Shown here piece after piece: positions 1 through 7,507 of a stretch of DNA of 64,000 bases (position 1 is its first letter; the number at the start of each line of letters is the position of its first letter). The notes under the pieces were generated by a model. That model was not told the DNA's origin and ran no database searches. It worked only from the letters and a program-made list of their open reading frames with translations. Position numbers and translations under genes: made by a program. Source of the DNA: Chitinophagaceae bacterium (GTDB lineage Bacteria; Bacteroidota; Bacteroidia; Chitinophagales; Chitinophagaceae); assembly GCA_020403425.1 (NCBI GenBank), contig JADBXR010000018.1:124001-188000 (forward strand), given 5' to 3'.

Positions 1-2
1 GC

Positions 3-821
3 AGCGAGGAGATCATCCTCTTTCCCAAAAACTGCCCGGTTTGCAAAAGCGAACTCTATAAAGAAGAGACCGAAGCCGTATGGCGTTGTATCAATATTGA
101 ATGCGAGGCCCAGGTAGTGGAGAAGATGATCCATTTTGTAAGTAAAGATGCCATGGATATCAAAAGTTTTGGCGAAGCCAATGTGCGTAAGTTCTATGAG
201 CTGGGCCTGCTACAAGACATTCCGGGTATCTATCAACTGGATTATGAGCAGATCGGCAAGCTGGAAGGTTTCGGCAAAAAAAGTCTCGACAATCTGAAAA
301 CCGCTATCGAAGCATCCAAAAAACAACCACTGCACCGACTGATCTATGCATTGGGTATCCGATTTGTGGGTGAGACCACAGCCAAAACGCTGGCCAACTC
401 CGTAGAGAACCTGTTTGATTTTACAGGTAAGACAGAAGAGGACCTGCTGCAACTCGAAGATGTAGGTGTAAAAGTGGCCAGAAGCATTTTTCAGTTCTTT
501 CAGAACGAACAGAATATTGATATGCTGCACCAGTTGGAGGAACTGGGCCTGCAGATGAACAACGAGAAAAAAGCGGCTGTGGTTGCAGGTGCACTGACCG
601 GCCAGACCTTCCTGTTCACCGGAACCCTGTCCAAACTGAAACGCAGCGAAGCAGAAGCACTGGCCGAAGCACAAGGGGGTGTGATAGTCAGTGGCGTAAG
701 TGCCAAACTCAATTACCTGGTAGTGGGTGAAGACGCCGGCAGCAAACTGGAGAAAGCCAAAAAGATCCATACCGTCAAGATCCTGACGGAAGACGAATTC
801 TTACAATTGATAGCCAACTAA
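3..821 (+). CDS. ligA: NAD-dependent DNA ligase LigA, C-terminal part (5' truncated by window)
   Basis: The reading frame is open from the window edge and ends at TAA 819-821; about 272 residues are visible. LigA seals nicks in replication and repair using NAD+. The visible part starts in the four-cysteine zinc finger (CPVC followed by two more Cys within about 25 residues), continues through helix-hairpin-helix repeats (for example GFGKKSLDNL and LEDVGVKVARSI) and ends in a BRCT domain (from about 590, TGQTFLFTGTLSKLKR). The adenylation and OB-fold domains lie upstream of the window. The zinc finger plus HhH plus BRCT order is specific for bacterial LigA, so the assignment is firm. Confidence 0.95.
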   Translation, partial: SEEIILFPKNCPVCKSELYKEETEAVWRCINIECEAQVVEKMIHFVSKDAMDIKSFGEANVRKFYELGLLQDIPGIYQLDYEQIGKLEGFGKKSLDNLKTAIEASKKQPLHRLIYALGIRFVGETTAKTLANSVENLFDFTGKTEEDLLQLEDVGVKVARSIFQFFQNEQNIDMLHQLEELGLQMNNEKKAAVVAGALTGQTFLFTGTLSKLKRSEAEALAEAQGGVIVSGVSAKLNYLVVGEDAGSKLEKAKKIHTVKILTEDEFLQLIAN

Positions 822-881
822 ACCGTGCTTTTGTGTAAGACATCAGTTACACGAATCCGCGATTCAAATACATGAACCGTT

Positions 882-1550
882 ATGTTACAAGCGTCCACCA
901 TCAAGTTCCTGAAAGACCTGAAAAAGAACAATAACCGAGAATGGTTCGAGAAGAACCGGAAAGTATATGAAGCCGCCAAGGCTGATATGGCCGCACTGGT
1001 GAATGCAGTGATCGCCGAATTCGCCAAAAAAGACAAGACGATCGCGCACCTCACAGCGAAGGACTGCACTTTCCGCATTAACCGCGACGTGCGTTTCAGT
1101 AAGAACAAAGCCCCCTACAAGAGCAATATGGGCGCCTATATCGTTGCGGGTGGCAAGAAGTCATCCCTGGCGGGGTATTATTTCCATATTGAGCCCGGCG
1201 CCTGTTTCATGGGTGGGGGTTGTTATATGCCGGAGCCGGATCAGATAAAAAAGATCCGGCAGGAGATCGATTATAACTGGGATACATTCAAAGCCATCAT
1301 ACAGCATAAAAAATTCAGGTCCTGTTACGGGGATCTCGACAAAAGTGAAGGCATGAGCCTGGTACGTGAACCGAAAGGTTACGAGAAAGATAATCCCGCT
1401 ATCGATTACATCAAACTGAAAAGCTGGGTGGCCACCACACCGCTTGCTGACAGCGATCTCACAGAAAAGGGCCTGGTCAAAAAGATCACCAACGCATTCG
1501 AGGCCTTACAACCTATGATCATTTTCCTGAACGAGGCGTTGTATGAGTGA
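882..1550 (+). CDS. DUF2461 domain-containing protein (TIGR02453 family)
   Basis: A 222-residue protein. The N-terminal signature FLKDLKKNNNREWFEKNRK and the central FRINRDVRFSKNKAPYKSNM are typical of the DUF2461/TIGR02453 family, widespread in bacteria and fungi and of unknown biochemical function. Length is normal for the family and no signal peptide or membrane segment is visible, so it is probably cytoplasmic. It lies 60 bp after ligA on the same strand and could be co-transcribed. A repeat array begins directly at its stop codon. Family call firm; function unknown. Confidence 0.85.
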   Translation: MLQASTIKFLKDLKKNNNREWFEKNRKVYEAAKADMAALVNAVIAEFAKKDKTIAHLTAKDCTFRINRDVRFSKNKAPYKSNMGAYIVAGGKKSSLAGYYFHIEPGACFMGGGCYMPEPDQIKKIRQEIDYNWDTFKAIIQHKKFRSCYGDLDKSEGMSLVREPKGYEKDNPAIDYIKLKSWVATTPLADSDLTEKGLVKKITNAFEALQPMIIFLNEALYE

Positions 1551-1690
1551 GTGGTGAGTAGGTAGTAGGGAGTACGGCAGAATTGTGAATGGTGAATGGT
1601 CAATGGGCAATAGGCAATGAGGTTATACAACTCACCACTACCTATTGCCCACTCACGACTGACGACTCACCACTCACCACTGACAAAAAG
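1546..1690. repeat. Intergenic short-word repeat array (GTGAGTGG/GTGAATGG family)
   Basis: Between the convergent DUF2461 and asd genes lie degenerate copies of GTGAGTGGT, GTAGGGAGT, GTGAATGGT and CAATGGGCAATAG. The right half repeats the same words in reverse complement (ACTCACCACTACC, TATTGCCCACTCACGACTG, CTCACCACTCACCACTGAC), so the array can fold into a long imperfect hairpin. The start overlaps the DUF2461 stop codon. It resembles the short tandemly repeated repeats (STRR) described in cyanobacteria. Function unknown. Confidence 0.75.
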
Positions 1691-1740
1691 TGCCAACGTT
1701 TTACAACGCCGGCACCTGGTACTACTCACTCACAAAATAT

Positions 1741-2730
1741 TTACAGCAATCCTTTACCCATCAGGTATTCAGCGATCTGGACTGCGTTGGTGGCGGCGCC
1801 TTTGCGCAGGTTATCGCTGACGATCCACATATTCAGGGTATTGGCCTGTGTTTCATCACGGCGTAAACGGCCAACAAAAACCTCATCTTTTTCGTGTGCC
1901 CACAATGGCATGGGATACAATGCCTGCGCAGGGTCGTCCTGAACGATCACTCCGGGCGCTTTGCTCAGCAGGTCTTTTACTTCGGCCAGGTCAAAATCAT
2001 TGGCAAATTCCACGTTCACGCTTTCGCTGTGTCCGCCCACCACGGGAATACGTACGGTGGTAGCAGTAACACGGATCGAATCATCGCCCATGATCTTGTT
2101 GGTCTCTTTCACCATCTTCATTTCTTCCTTGGTGTAACCGTTATCCAGGAACACATCGATCTGTGGGATCACATTCAGGTCTATCTGGTATTTGTAAGCC
2201 ATATCACCTTCCACCCCTTTTCTTTCGTTGAACAGCTGGTCCACGGCCTTTTTACCGGTACCGGTCACACTTTGGTAGGTGCTTACCACAACACGTTTGA
2301 TCTGGTATTTCTTATGCAGCGGCTGCAAGGCAACCACCATCTGTATGGTGGAACAGTTGGGGTTGGCAATGATCATATCATCTTTGGTGAGCACATCGGC
2401 ATTCACTTCTGGTACCACTAATTTTTTGGTAGGGTCCATGCGCCAGGCAGATGAGTTATCAATGACACGGATACCGGCTTCTGCGAATTTGGGGGCCCAT
2501 TCCAGTGAAGTGCCGCCTCCGGCGGAAAAGATAGCCACAGCAGGTTTGGCGGCAATACCATCACTCATGCTCACCACTTTGTACTTTTTTCCTTTGAATT
2601 CCACTTCCTTGCCTACAGATCTTTCTGAAGCTACGGGAACCAGTTCCGTTACCGGGAAATTACGTTCTGCCAATACCTGCAACATTTTGGTACCCACCAG
2701 TCCTGTGGCACCTACTACGGCTACTTTCAT
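1741..2730 (-). CDS. asd: Aspartate-semialdehyde dehydrogenase
   Basis: A 329-residue enzyme that reduces L-aspartyl phosphate to L-aspartate 4-semialdehyde with NADPH, the branch-point step towards lysine, methionine, threonine and isoleucine. The N-terminal nucleotide-binding loop is GATGLVGTKML (residues 8-17). The catalytic cysteine is Cys126 in NPNCST, and GGHSESVNV near residue 236 carries the catalytic histidine. Full length for the family. It has a long untranslated leader (2731 to about 2890) with a leader ORF and terminator, listed separately. The next gene upstream on this strand (PfkB kinase) has its own terminator, so asd is probably a separate transcription unit. Confidence 0.96.
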   Translation of the reverse strand: MKVAVVGATGLVGTKMLQVLAERNFPVTELVPVASERSVGKEVEFKGKKYKVVSMSDGIAAKPAVAIFSAGGGTSLEWAPKFAEAGIRVIDNSSAWRMDPTKKLVVPEVNADVLTKDDMIIANPNCSTIQMVVALQPLHKKYQIKRVVVSTYQSVTGTGKKAVDQLFNERKGVEGDMAYKYQIDLNVIPQIDVFLDNGYTKEEMKMVKETNKIMGDDSIRVTATTVRIPVVGGHSESVNVEFANDFDLAEVKDLLSKAPGVIVQDDPAQALYPMPLWAHEKDEVFVGRLRRDETQANTLNMWIVSDNLRKGAATNAVQIAEYLMGKGLL

Positions 2731-2777
2731 TTTGTTTGTTTTTGTTTATGGTTACTTGTTATGGTTGTCCGGCAATT

Positions 2778-2806
2778 AAAAAAGCCTCCCCGGTTCGGGA
2801 AGGCTT
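2778..2806 (-). terminator. Intrinsic terminator in asd leader (attenuator)
   Basis: On the minus strand arm 2806-2796 pairs with 2792-2782 (11 positions, one mismatch, 3-nt loop) and is followed by six T (2783-2778). It lies about 50 bp before the asd start codon and downstream of a 14-codon leader ORF. The upstream gene has its own hairpin at 2943-2964, so this looks like a leader attenuator rather than its terminator. Confidence 0.75.
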
Positions 2807-2844
2807 CAAGTATATGAGTATACACAAACGTAAAGCACTTCCCG

Positions 2845-2889
2845 TTAGAGAGGTTTCTTAATACGTTTTGTATGTTTCAAATTCATCAT
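2845..2889 (-). CDS. Putative leader peptide of asd attenuator (14 aa)
   Basis: A 15-codon ORF reading MMNLKHTKRIKKPL then TAA. Four residues are Lys, two Met, one Thr and one Ile, so 8 of 14 are end products of the pathway that asd feeds. Bases 2844-2833, immediately after the stop codon, are complementary (one bulge) to the 5' arm of the terminator (2806-2796), so they can act as an antiterminator strand that a ribosome at the stop codon would cover. A -7-like TATTTTCG (2904-2897, minus) and TTTG (2928-2925) spaced 20 nt lie directly upstream. This is inference from sequence; conservation would decide. Confidence 0.55.
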   Translation of the reverse strand: MMNLKHTKRIKKPL

Positions 2890-2896
2890 TGCTGTG

Positions 2897-2928
2897 CGAA
2901 AATATTATGAAGCACCAGTTTTACCAAA
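2897..2928 (-). promoter_or_regulatory. Candidate Bacteroidota promoter of asd leader
   Basis: On the minus strand TTTG at 2928-2925 (-33) and TATTTTCG at 2904-2897 (-7; consensus TAnnTTTG with one mismatch) are separated by 20 nt, within the usual spacing. Transcription would start near 2890, almost at the leader-peptide ATG. Confidence 0.45.
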
Positions 2929-2942
2929 ACTATTTTCATGAA

Positions 2943-2964
2943 AACACTAACTACTGTTAGTGTT
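2943..2964 (-). terminator. Hairpin after PfkB kinase gene
   Basis: A perfect 9-bp inverted repeat (AACACTAAC, 4-nt loop, GTTAGTGTT) starts 12 bp past the kinase stop codon on the minus strand and is followed by TT and an A/T-rich stretch. Probable terminator of the kinase gene. Confidence 0.6.
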
Positions 2965-2976
2965 CAGCAGCATCGG

Positions 2977-3900
2977 CTACCCTACCAGGTCAATATCAAA
3001 GTTTACCAACTGCACGAATTCTGCCAGTCGGTTGTCGATGTCAGCTTTGGTGATCTCGCGTAAACGTTCTGTACCAAAACGCTCTACACAATAAGATGCC
3101 ATGGCACTTCCTACGATGATGGCGGTCTTCATGTTCTCAAAAGAGATATCGCCGGTTTTGGCCAGATGACCCATAAAACCTCCGGCAAAAGTATCGCCAG
3201 CGCCAGTTGGGTCAAACACGTCTTCCAGCGGTAAGGCAGGTGCAAAGAATACCTGGTTATCGTGGAACAGCAGGGCACCATGTTCCCCTTTTTTGATGAT
3301 CAGGTATTTGGGTCCCATTTTCATGATGGTAGCTGCGGCCCTCACCAGTGAATAGTCGCCGCTCAACTGGCGGGCTTCACTATCGTTCACCATCAGCACA
3401 TCCACCATCGAAATGGTCTTGCGCAGATCGTCCATAGCGATCTCCATCCAGAAATTCATGGTATCCATCACGATCAGCTTAGGACGCTTCTTCAGTTGCG
3501 CGATCACACTGGCCTGTACCGCAGGCACCAGGTTACCCAGCATCAGGAACTCACAATCCTGGTAGCTTTCCGGAACCACGGGCTCAAAATTGGCCAGCAC
3601 GTTCAGTTGGGTATCCAGCGTATCGCGGGTATTCATATCCATATGGTAACGTCCGCTCCAGAAAAAGGTCTTTTCCTCTTTTTTGATCTGAACCCCTTCC
3701 AGGTTCACTTTACGGTTGGCCAAAGCGTCGAGTTCCGCTTGCGGAAAATCGCCCCCTACAACGGAGATCTGTTTTACCGGGGTAAAATTGGAAGCACACC
3801 AGGCAATATAAGTGCCGGCCCCACCCACAATTTTATCACTTTTACCAAAGGGGGTCTCAATAGCATCAAAAGCCATGGACCCTACTACAACTAAAGACAT
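2977..3900 (-). CDS. PfkB/ribokinase family carbohydrate kinase
   Basis: A 307-residue kinase of the PfkB family, which phosphorylates sugars or nucleosides with ATP. The C-terminal signature DPTGAGDTFAGGF (about residues 230-242) contains the anion hole and catalytic Asp (about 236). The N-terminal GSMAFDAIETPFG and the GGAGTYIAWCASNF glycine-rich segment fit the substrate-binding lid side. The substrate cannot be read from sequence; Bacteroidota homologues are usually annotated only as sugar kinase. A -7-like TAATTTCG lies at 3932-3925 on the minus strand, upstream of the ATG. It is divergent from the TetR gene. Confidence 0.88.
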   Translation of the reverse strand: MSLVVVGSMAFDAIETPFGKSDKIVGGAGTYIAWCASNFTPVKQISVVGGDFPQAELDALANRKVNLEGVQIKKEEKTFFWSGRYHMDMNTRDTLDTQLNVLANFEPVVPESYQDCEFLMLGNLVPAVQASVIAQLKKRPKLIVMDTMNFWMEIAMDDLRKTISMVDVLMVNDSEARQLSGDYSLVRAAATIMKMGPKYLIIKKGEHGALLFHDNQVFFAPALPLEDVFDPTGAGDTFAGGFMGHLAKTGDISFENMKTAIIVGSAMASYCVERFGTERLREITKADIDNRLAEFVQLVNFDIDLVG

Positions 3901-4207
3901 AAAATAGGTTTTGTTATCGGTGGGCGAAATTAGTTCATAACGGCCTAAAAGCCCGTAATACAGCGATTTATTTTACTACCAGCAACCTACCCGCCGGCAT
4001 CGCCTGTTGCGTCGCAAGCACTTCAACGTTCGGGGCGGGGAGGGGCGATTGGCGGATTAATGTATGACGGATTCGCGGATTGGCGGATTAATCATGCTGG
4101 TAAAGATCCGGCTCATTTGACCTCCTCCCCAAGATCCGGAATCCGCCGATCCGTAATTTGCAATTCCTCCAAAACTAACATAATAAGATTTTATCTCTAA
4201 ATATATT
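3901..4207. repeat. Divergent intergenic region with GCGGATT word repeat
   Basis: The region holds the PfkB promoter side, a GC-rich stretch including GTTGCGTCGCA (4006-4016, the same 11-mer as 58850-58860), and an array of GGCGGATTAAT / GACGGATTCGCGGATTGG words at about 4047-4092. Reverse-complement words (GGAATCCGCCGATCCG) follow at 4137-4154, giving an imperfect inverted repeat. No gene is seen. The word family recurs at 9155-9340. Confidence 0.65.
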
Positions 4208-4223
4208 GCTAACATTCGTTAGT
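4208..4223. promoter_or_regulatory. Operator palindrome GCTAAC-N4-GTTAGT upstream of TetR gene
   Basis: A 16-bp imperfect palindrome GCTAACATTCGTTAGT lies 17 bp before the regulator's ATG, next to a -7-like TATCTTCG (4229-4236). A near-identical perfect-arm copy lies upstream of paaA (6231-6246). The shared site suggests that the TetR protein represses itself and the paa genes. Confidence 0.65.
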
Positions 4224-4240
4224 TGTTTTATCTTCGTTCC

Positions 4241-4834
4241 ATGGCAAGAATAAAAACCGATAAAAACATCTCGCGCAAGGATGTGATCGTAACCAAAGCC
4301 GCGGCATTGTTTCGCGAAAAAGGATTCAAAGCTGCCAGTATGCGCGACCTGGCAGAGGCCGTAGGTGTAGAAGCCGCCAGCCTGTACAACCACATCAAAT
4401 CCAAAACGGAACTGCTGCACGAACTCTGTTTCAGTGTAGCCAACCGTTTCACGCACAAGATCGACGAGATCGAAGCCGAACCGATCAATTCTATCCAGAA
4501 AGTGGAGAAACTACTCCGTTTTCACATCCACGAAATGATCAACCATTATGAGGAAGTGTATGTGAGCGACCGTGAATGGAAACACCTGGCCGATCCCTAC
4601 CTATCCAACTTCCAGAACCAGCGCCGCATTTACCGCAAACGTTTTGCCGCCATCATAGAAGCAGGTATCCGCAACAAGGAGATCAAAAAAATTGACGCAC
4701 CCACAGCGGTACTCATCATGCTGCATGCCATCAGCGGTATTGAAAGCTGGCACCGCTCCACCCAGAAGATCGGTGCAGAAGAACTGGAAGAGAACATGAT
4801 CACCATCCTGGTAGGAGGATTGGTGAATCGCTAA
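4241..4834 (+). CDS. TetR/AcrR family regulator, probable phenylacetate-pathway repressor
   Basis: A 197-residue regulator. The N-terminal TetR helix-turn-helix covers about residues 10-58 (AAALFREKGFKAASMRDLAEAV then EAASLYNHIKSKTELL). The C-terminal ligand domain is helical. I chose ATG 4241; an in-frame TTG at 4223 lies inside the operator and promoter, so it is unlikely. It sits immediately upstream of paaE, and its promoter palindrome recurs at paaA, so the likely role is a PaaR-like repressor released by phenylacetyl-CoA. The effector is inference from the paa context and from known TetR-type PaaR regulators; the family is certain. Confidence 0.85.
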   Translation: MARIKTDKNISRKDVIVTKAAALFREKGFKAASMRDLAEAVGVEAASLYNHIKSKTELLHELCFSVANRFTHKIDEIEAEPINSIQKVEKLLRFHIHEMINHYEEVYVSDREWKHLADPYLSNFQNQRRIYRKRFAAIIEAGIRNKEIKKIDAPTAVLIMLHAISGIESWHRSTQKIGAEELEENMITILVGGLVNR

Positions 4835-4841
4835 GGAAATC

Positions 4842-4990
4842 GTGAGTGGTGAGTAGGGAGTAGGGAGTGAAGGATCATTGATCGGTAGCATTCACATAAC
4901 TGTTGCCCCATTCACCATTGCCAATTCACCATTCACGCCTCACGACTCACGCCTCACGACTGACTACTCACTACTCACCACTCACCACAC
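4842..4990. repeat. Short-word repeat array reaching the paaE start codon
   Basis: The left part carries GTGAGTGGTGAGTAGGGAGT words. The right part carries reverse-complement words (TTCACCATTGCCAATTCACC, CACGCCTCACGACTCACG, CTACTCACCACTCACCAC) and ends directly at the paaE ATG (4991). It would form a large hairpin in the 5' leader of paaE if transcribed from the tetR side. Same word family as 1546-1690. Confidence 0.7.
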
Positions 4991-6070
4991 ATGTCAATAC
5001 ATTTTCACCCCCTGACCGTAACCGAAGTAAGAAGAGAGACCAGCGATTGTGTGTCCATTGCATTTAGCATTCCCGCAGCGCTGGCAGAGACCTTTCAATA
5101 CAAACAGGGTCAATACATCACCCTCCGTACACATATCAATGGACAGGAAATCCGTCGCTCCTATTCGGTTTGCAGCAGCCCGCTCGATCATGAACTCCGT
5201 GTAGCGGTAAAACAGGTAGCTGGCGGATCGTTCTCCACCTATGCCAACCACACCCTGAAAAAAGGGGATACACTCGATGTGCTACCACCTCTGGGTAAGT
5301 TCTTTACAGAACTGGATCCGGCACAGGCAAAGGGATATGTGGGTTTTGCGGCCGGCAGCGGCATCACACCTGTTCTATCCATCATCAAAACCACTTTACG
5401 CACAGAACCCAACAGCAGCTTCACACTGGTATACGGCAATCGGAACCGTCATGCCATCCTCTTTAAGGAAGATCTGGAAGCTTTGAAGAATCTGTACATG
5501 GACCGTTTCCGGGTGATCTATATCCTCTCCAGAGAAAAAACGGATGCCCCCATCAACTTCGGCCGAATTGACGGTGCAAAATGCGCCGCACTTTGCGAAA
5601 AAGCCATTAATGCCCAAAATACAGATGCGTTTTTCTTATGTGGTCCGGAAGAGATGATCTTCTCTGTAAAGGAACAATTGGAGAACCTGGGTGTCGACAA
5701 AAAAAAGATCCATTTCGAATTATTTACCACACCCGGAGCTAAGAAGCACACGGAACAAAAAGCACCCAACAGCCATCAGCAGGATATCAAAAGTAAGATC
5801 ACCATTAAACTGGATGGCGTATCCTTTGATTTTGACCTGGGCTTTGAAGACAAGTCCATCCTGGATGCCGCACTGCAGCACGGTGCCGACCTGCCCTATG
5901 CCTGTAAAGGCGGGGTTTGCTGTACCTGCCGCGCTAAACTGATAGAAGGTGAGGTCAATATGGATGTCAACTATGGCCTGGAAGCAGATGAAATAGAACA
6001 GGGTTTCATACTCACCTGTCAATCGCATCCCCGGACCGAAAAAGTGATGGTGGATTTTGATAGCAAATAA
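4991..6070 (+). CDS. paaE: Phenylacetyl-CoA epoxidase reductase subunit PaaE
   Basis: A 359-residue flavoprotein that passes electrons from NAD(P)H through FAD and a 2Fe-2S centre to the PaaAC monooxygenase. Domain order: FAD-binding barrel (RRSYSVCSSP, about residues 57-66), NAD-binding domain (GFAAGSGITPVLSIIKT, about 118-134), then a plant-type ferredoxin domain (YACKGGVCCTCRAKL, with a last Cys in LTCQSHP near 344). The order and length match PaaE. It is separated from paaA by a 218-bp gap containing operators, so paaE and paaABCD may be separately promoted. Confidence 0.93.
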   Translation: MSIHFHPLTVTEVRRETSDCVSIAFSIPAALAETFQYKQGQYITLRTHINGQEIRRSYSVCSSPLDHELRVAVKQVAGGSFSTYANHTLKKGDTLDVLPPLGKFFTELDPAQAKGYVGFAAGSGITPVLSIIKTTLRTEPNSSFTLVYGNRNRHAILFKEDLEALKNLYMDRFRVIYILSREKTDAPINFGRIDGAKCAALCEKAINAQNTDAFFLCGPEEMIFSVKEQLENLGVDKKKIHFELFTTPGAKKHTEQKAPNSHQQDIKSKITIKLDGVSFDFDLGFEDKSILDAALQHGADLPYACKGGVCCTCRAKLIEGEVNMDVNYGLEADEIEQGFILTCQSHPRTEKVMVDFDSK

Positions 6071-6153
6071 GCTGAATACAGATTTACCGTCAGTTGCTTG
6101 ACAGGTCGCATGGCTAGTCTTAATAATGTAAAGACCCAGTAAAGCATTGTGGT

Positions 6154-6202
6154 GTGTTAAGCGCTAACACCCGTTTTCACGGGTTATATTGAACAAGCTA
6201 AC
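6154..6202. promoter_or_regulatory. Additional GCTAAC sites at 34-bp steps before paaA operator
   Basis: GCTAAC occurs at 6163-6168, 6197-6202 and 6231-6236, each start exactly 34 bp from the next. The first is part of a 17-bp inverted repeat GTGTTA-N5-TAACAC (6154-6170). A small hairpin ACCCG-N6-CGGGT (6169-6184) overlaps this region and could be a weak paaE terminator. These may be auxiliary regulator sites. Confidence 0.4.
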
Positions 6203-6230
6203 GGGCTGCAGAATTTTACATATAATCCAA

Positions 6231-6246
6231 GCTAACATACGTTAGC
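6231..6246. promoter_or_regulatory. Operator palindrome GCTAAC-N4-GTTAGC upstream of paaA
   Basis: A 16-bp palindrome GCTAACATACGTTAGC with perfect 6-bp arms, ending 16 bp before the paaA -7 element. It would cover the -33 region. It matches the site at 4208-4223 in front of the TetR gene. Confidence 0.7.
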
Positions 6247-6262
6247 ATTGTATATCTTTCCC

Positions 6263-6270
6263 TATTTTTG
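6263..6270 (+). promoter_or_regulatory. paaA promoter -7 element TATTTTTG
   Basis: An exact match to the Bacteroidota -7 consensus TAnnTTTG, 18 bp before the paaA ATG. No clear TTTG -33 motif is seen; that position falls in the operator palindrome. Confidence 0.6.
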
Positions 6271-6288
6271 GACACTAATCGATACCCG

Positions 6289-7233
6289 ATGGAAAAAGAT
6301 TTCGAGAAGATATTCCAGGATAAGATCGACCAGGAGATCAAGATCGAACCCAGGGACTGGATGCCGGAGAAATACCGGCAGACATTGATCCGCCAGATCA
6401 GTCAGCATGCGCATAGTGAGATCGTAGGTATGTTACCGGAAGGGAACTGGATCACCCGCGCACCCAACCTCCGGCGCAAAGCCATCCTGCTGGCCAAAGT
6501 ACAGGACGAAGCGGGTCATGGCCTTTACCTGTATTCCGCCGCCGAAACACTCGGCATTTCGCGCGATGAGATGTACGAACAGCTGCATAGCGGCAAAGCC
6601 AAATATTCTTCCATCTTCAATTATCCTACCCTGACCTGGGCCGACATAGGCGCCATTGGTTGGCTGGTGGATGGTGCCGCCATTATGAACCAGGTTCCAC
6701 TTTGCAGAACCAGTTTCGGACCCTATGCCAGGGCCATGGTGCGTATCTGCAAAGAAGAAAGTTTTCACCAGCGCCAGGGATTTGAAATACTGCTTACACT
6801 AAGCAAAGGAACCGAGGCGCAGAAAAGAATGGCCCAGGATGCCATTGACCGGTGGTGGTGGCCCAGCATCATGATGTTCGGTCCTACAGACGATGAAAGC
6901 CCGAATACCCTGCAAAGCATGCAATGGAAGATCAAACGTTTTACCAACGATGAACTTCGCCAGAAATTCATTGATGTATGTGCCGAACAGATCAAAGTGC
7001 TGGGGCTGGTCATTCCCGACAAAGACCTGAAATGGAACGAATCAACCGGGCATTATGATTTTGGCAAGATCAACTGGGATGAGTTCTGGCAGGTGGTACA
7101 GGGAAATGGCCCCTGCAACAAACAAAGACTGGAGACCCGCAAAAAAGCATGGGAAGAAGGTGCCTGGGTAAGGGAAGCCGCTAACGCCTATGCTGAAAAA
7201 AGAAAACAGCGTCAAACTGTAACGGCAGCGTAG
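6289..7233 (+). CDS. paaA: 1,2-phenylacetyl-CoA epoxidase catalytic subunit PaaA
   Basis: A 314-residue diiron oxygenase subunit that epoxidises the aromatic ring of phenylacetyl-CoA together with PaaC. The PaaA signature [24 protein letters not shown] carries the E-x2-H iron ligands, and [17 protein letters not shown] carries the second E-x2-H pair. I chose ATG 6289 because the promoter -7 element lies at 6263-6270 and upstream in-frame codons would overlap it. Length is normal for PaaA. It is the first gene of paaABCD. Confidence 0.95.
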   Translation: MEKDFEKIFQDKIDQEIKIEPRDWMPEKYRQTLIRQISQHAHSEIVGMLPEGNWITRAPNLRRKAILLAKVQDEAGHGLYLYSAAETLGISRDEMYEQLHSGKAKYSSIFNYPTLTWADIGAIGWLVDGAAIMNQVPLCRTSFGPYARAMVRICKEESFHQRQGFEILLTLSKGTEAQKRMAQDAIDRWWWPSIMMFGPTDDESPNTLQSMQWKIKRFTNDELRQKFIDVCAEQIKVLGLVIPDKDLKWNESTGHYDFGKINWDEFWQVVQGNGPCNKQRLETRKKAWEEGAWVREAANAYAEKRKQRQTVTAA

Positions 7234-7507
7234 TTTTTGTTGATGGGTTTACTGGTTTGCGGGCTTATGAGTAATAAGCATTTGTGAATAAACCGGTTAA
7301 CAAGTAAACCAATAAACTAAGAAGCGATTGCAGTGAATTCATTAAGATATTGCAATGGTTTTTCTCTGCGAAAACTCCCTGTTCTCAGCAGCGCTGCGGT
7401 TGGTATAAACTCCATCCAACCGCTAAGAAGAAGAGAAGCGGAGTTTTCGCAGAGAGATGAACAGTTTGTAACAATTAATTCAACAACTCCTAATAAACAA
7501 ATAAACC
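7234..7507. repeat. paaA-paaB intergenic region with two inverted-repeat elements
   Basis: First element (about 7240-7320): GGTTTACTGGTTT words answered by AAACCGG and AAGTAAACCAATAAAC words. Second element (7361-7457): 7363-7378 is the perfect reverse complement of 7440-7455 (16 bp), and inside it 7396-7403 pairs with 7416-7423 (8 bp), with near-matching arms between, so about 95 nt can fold into one long hairpin. A degenerate relative of its left half is at about 9200-9262. No gene is seen. Confidence 0.75.

Noticed and set aside
210-770. Minus-strand ORF opposite ligA
   Set aside because: Complement of a clear LigA coding sequence.
1589-1942. Plus-strand ORF running from the word array into asd
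   Set aside because: Starts within low-complexity array and lies antisense to asd.
7363-7455. Inverted repeats as insertion-sequence ends
   Set aside because: Only 61 bp between the 16-bp arms, no transposase, no target duplication visible.
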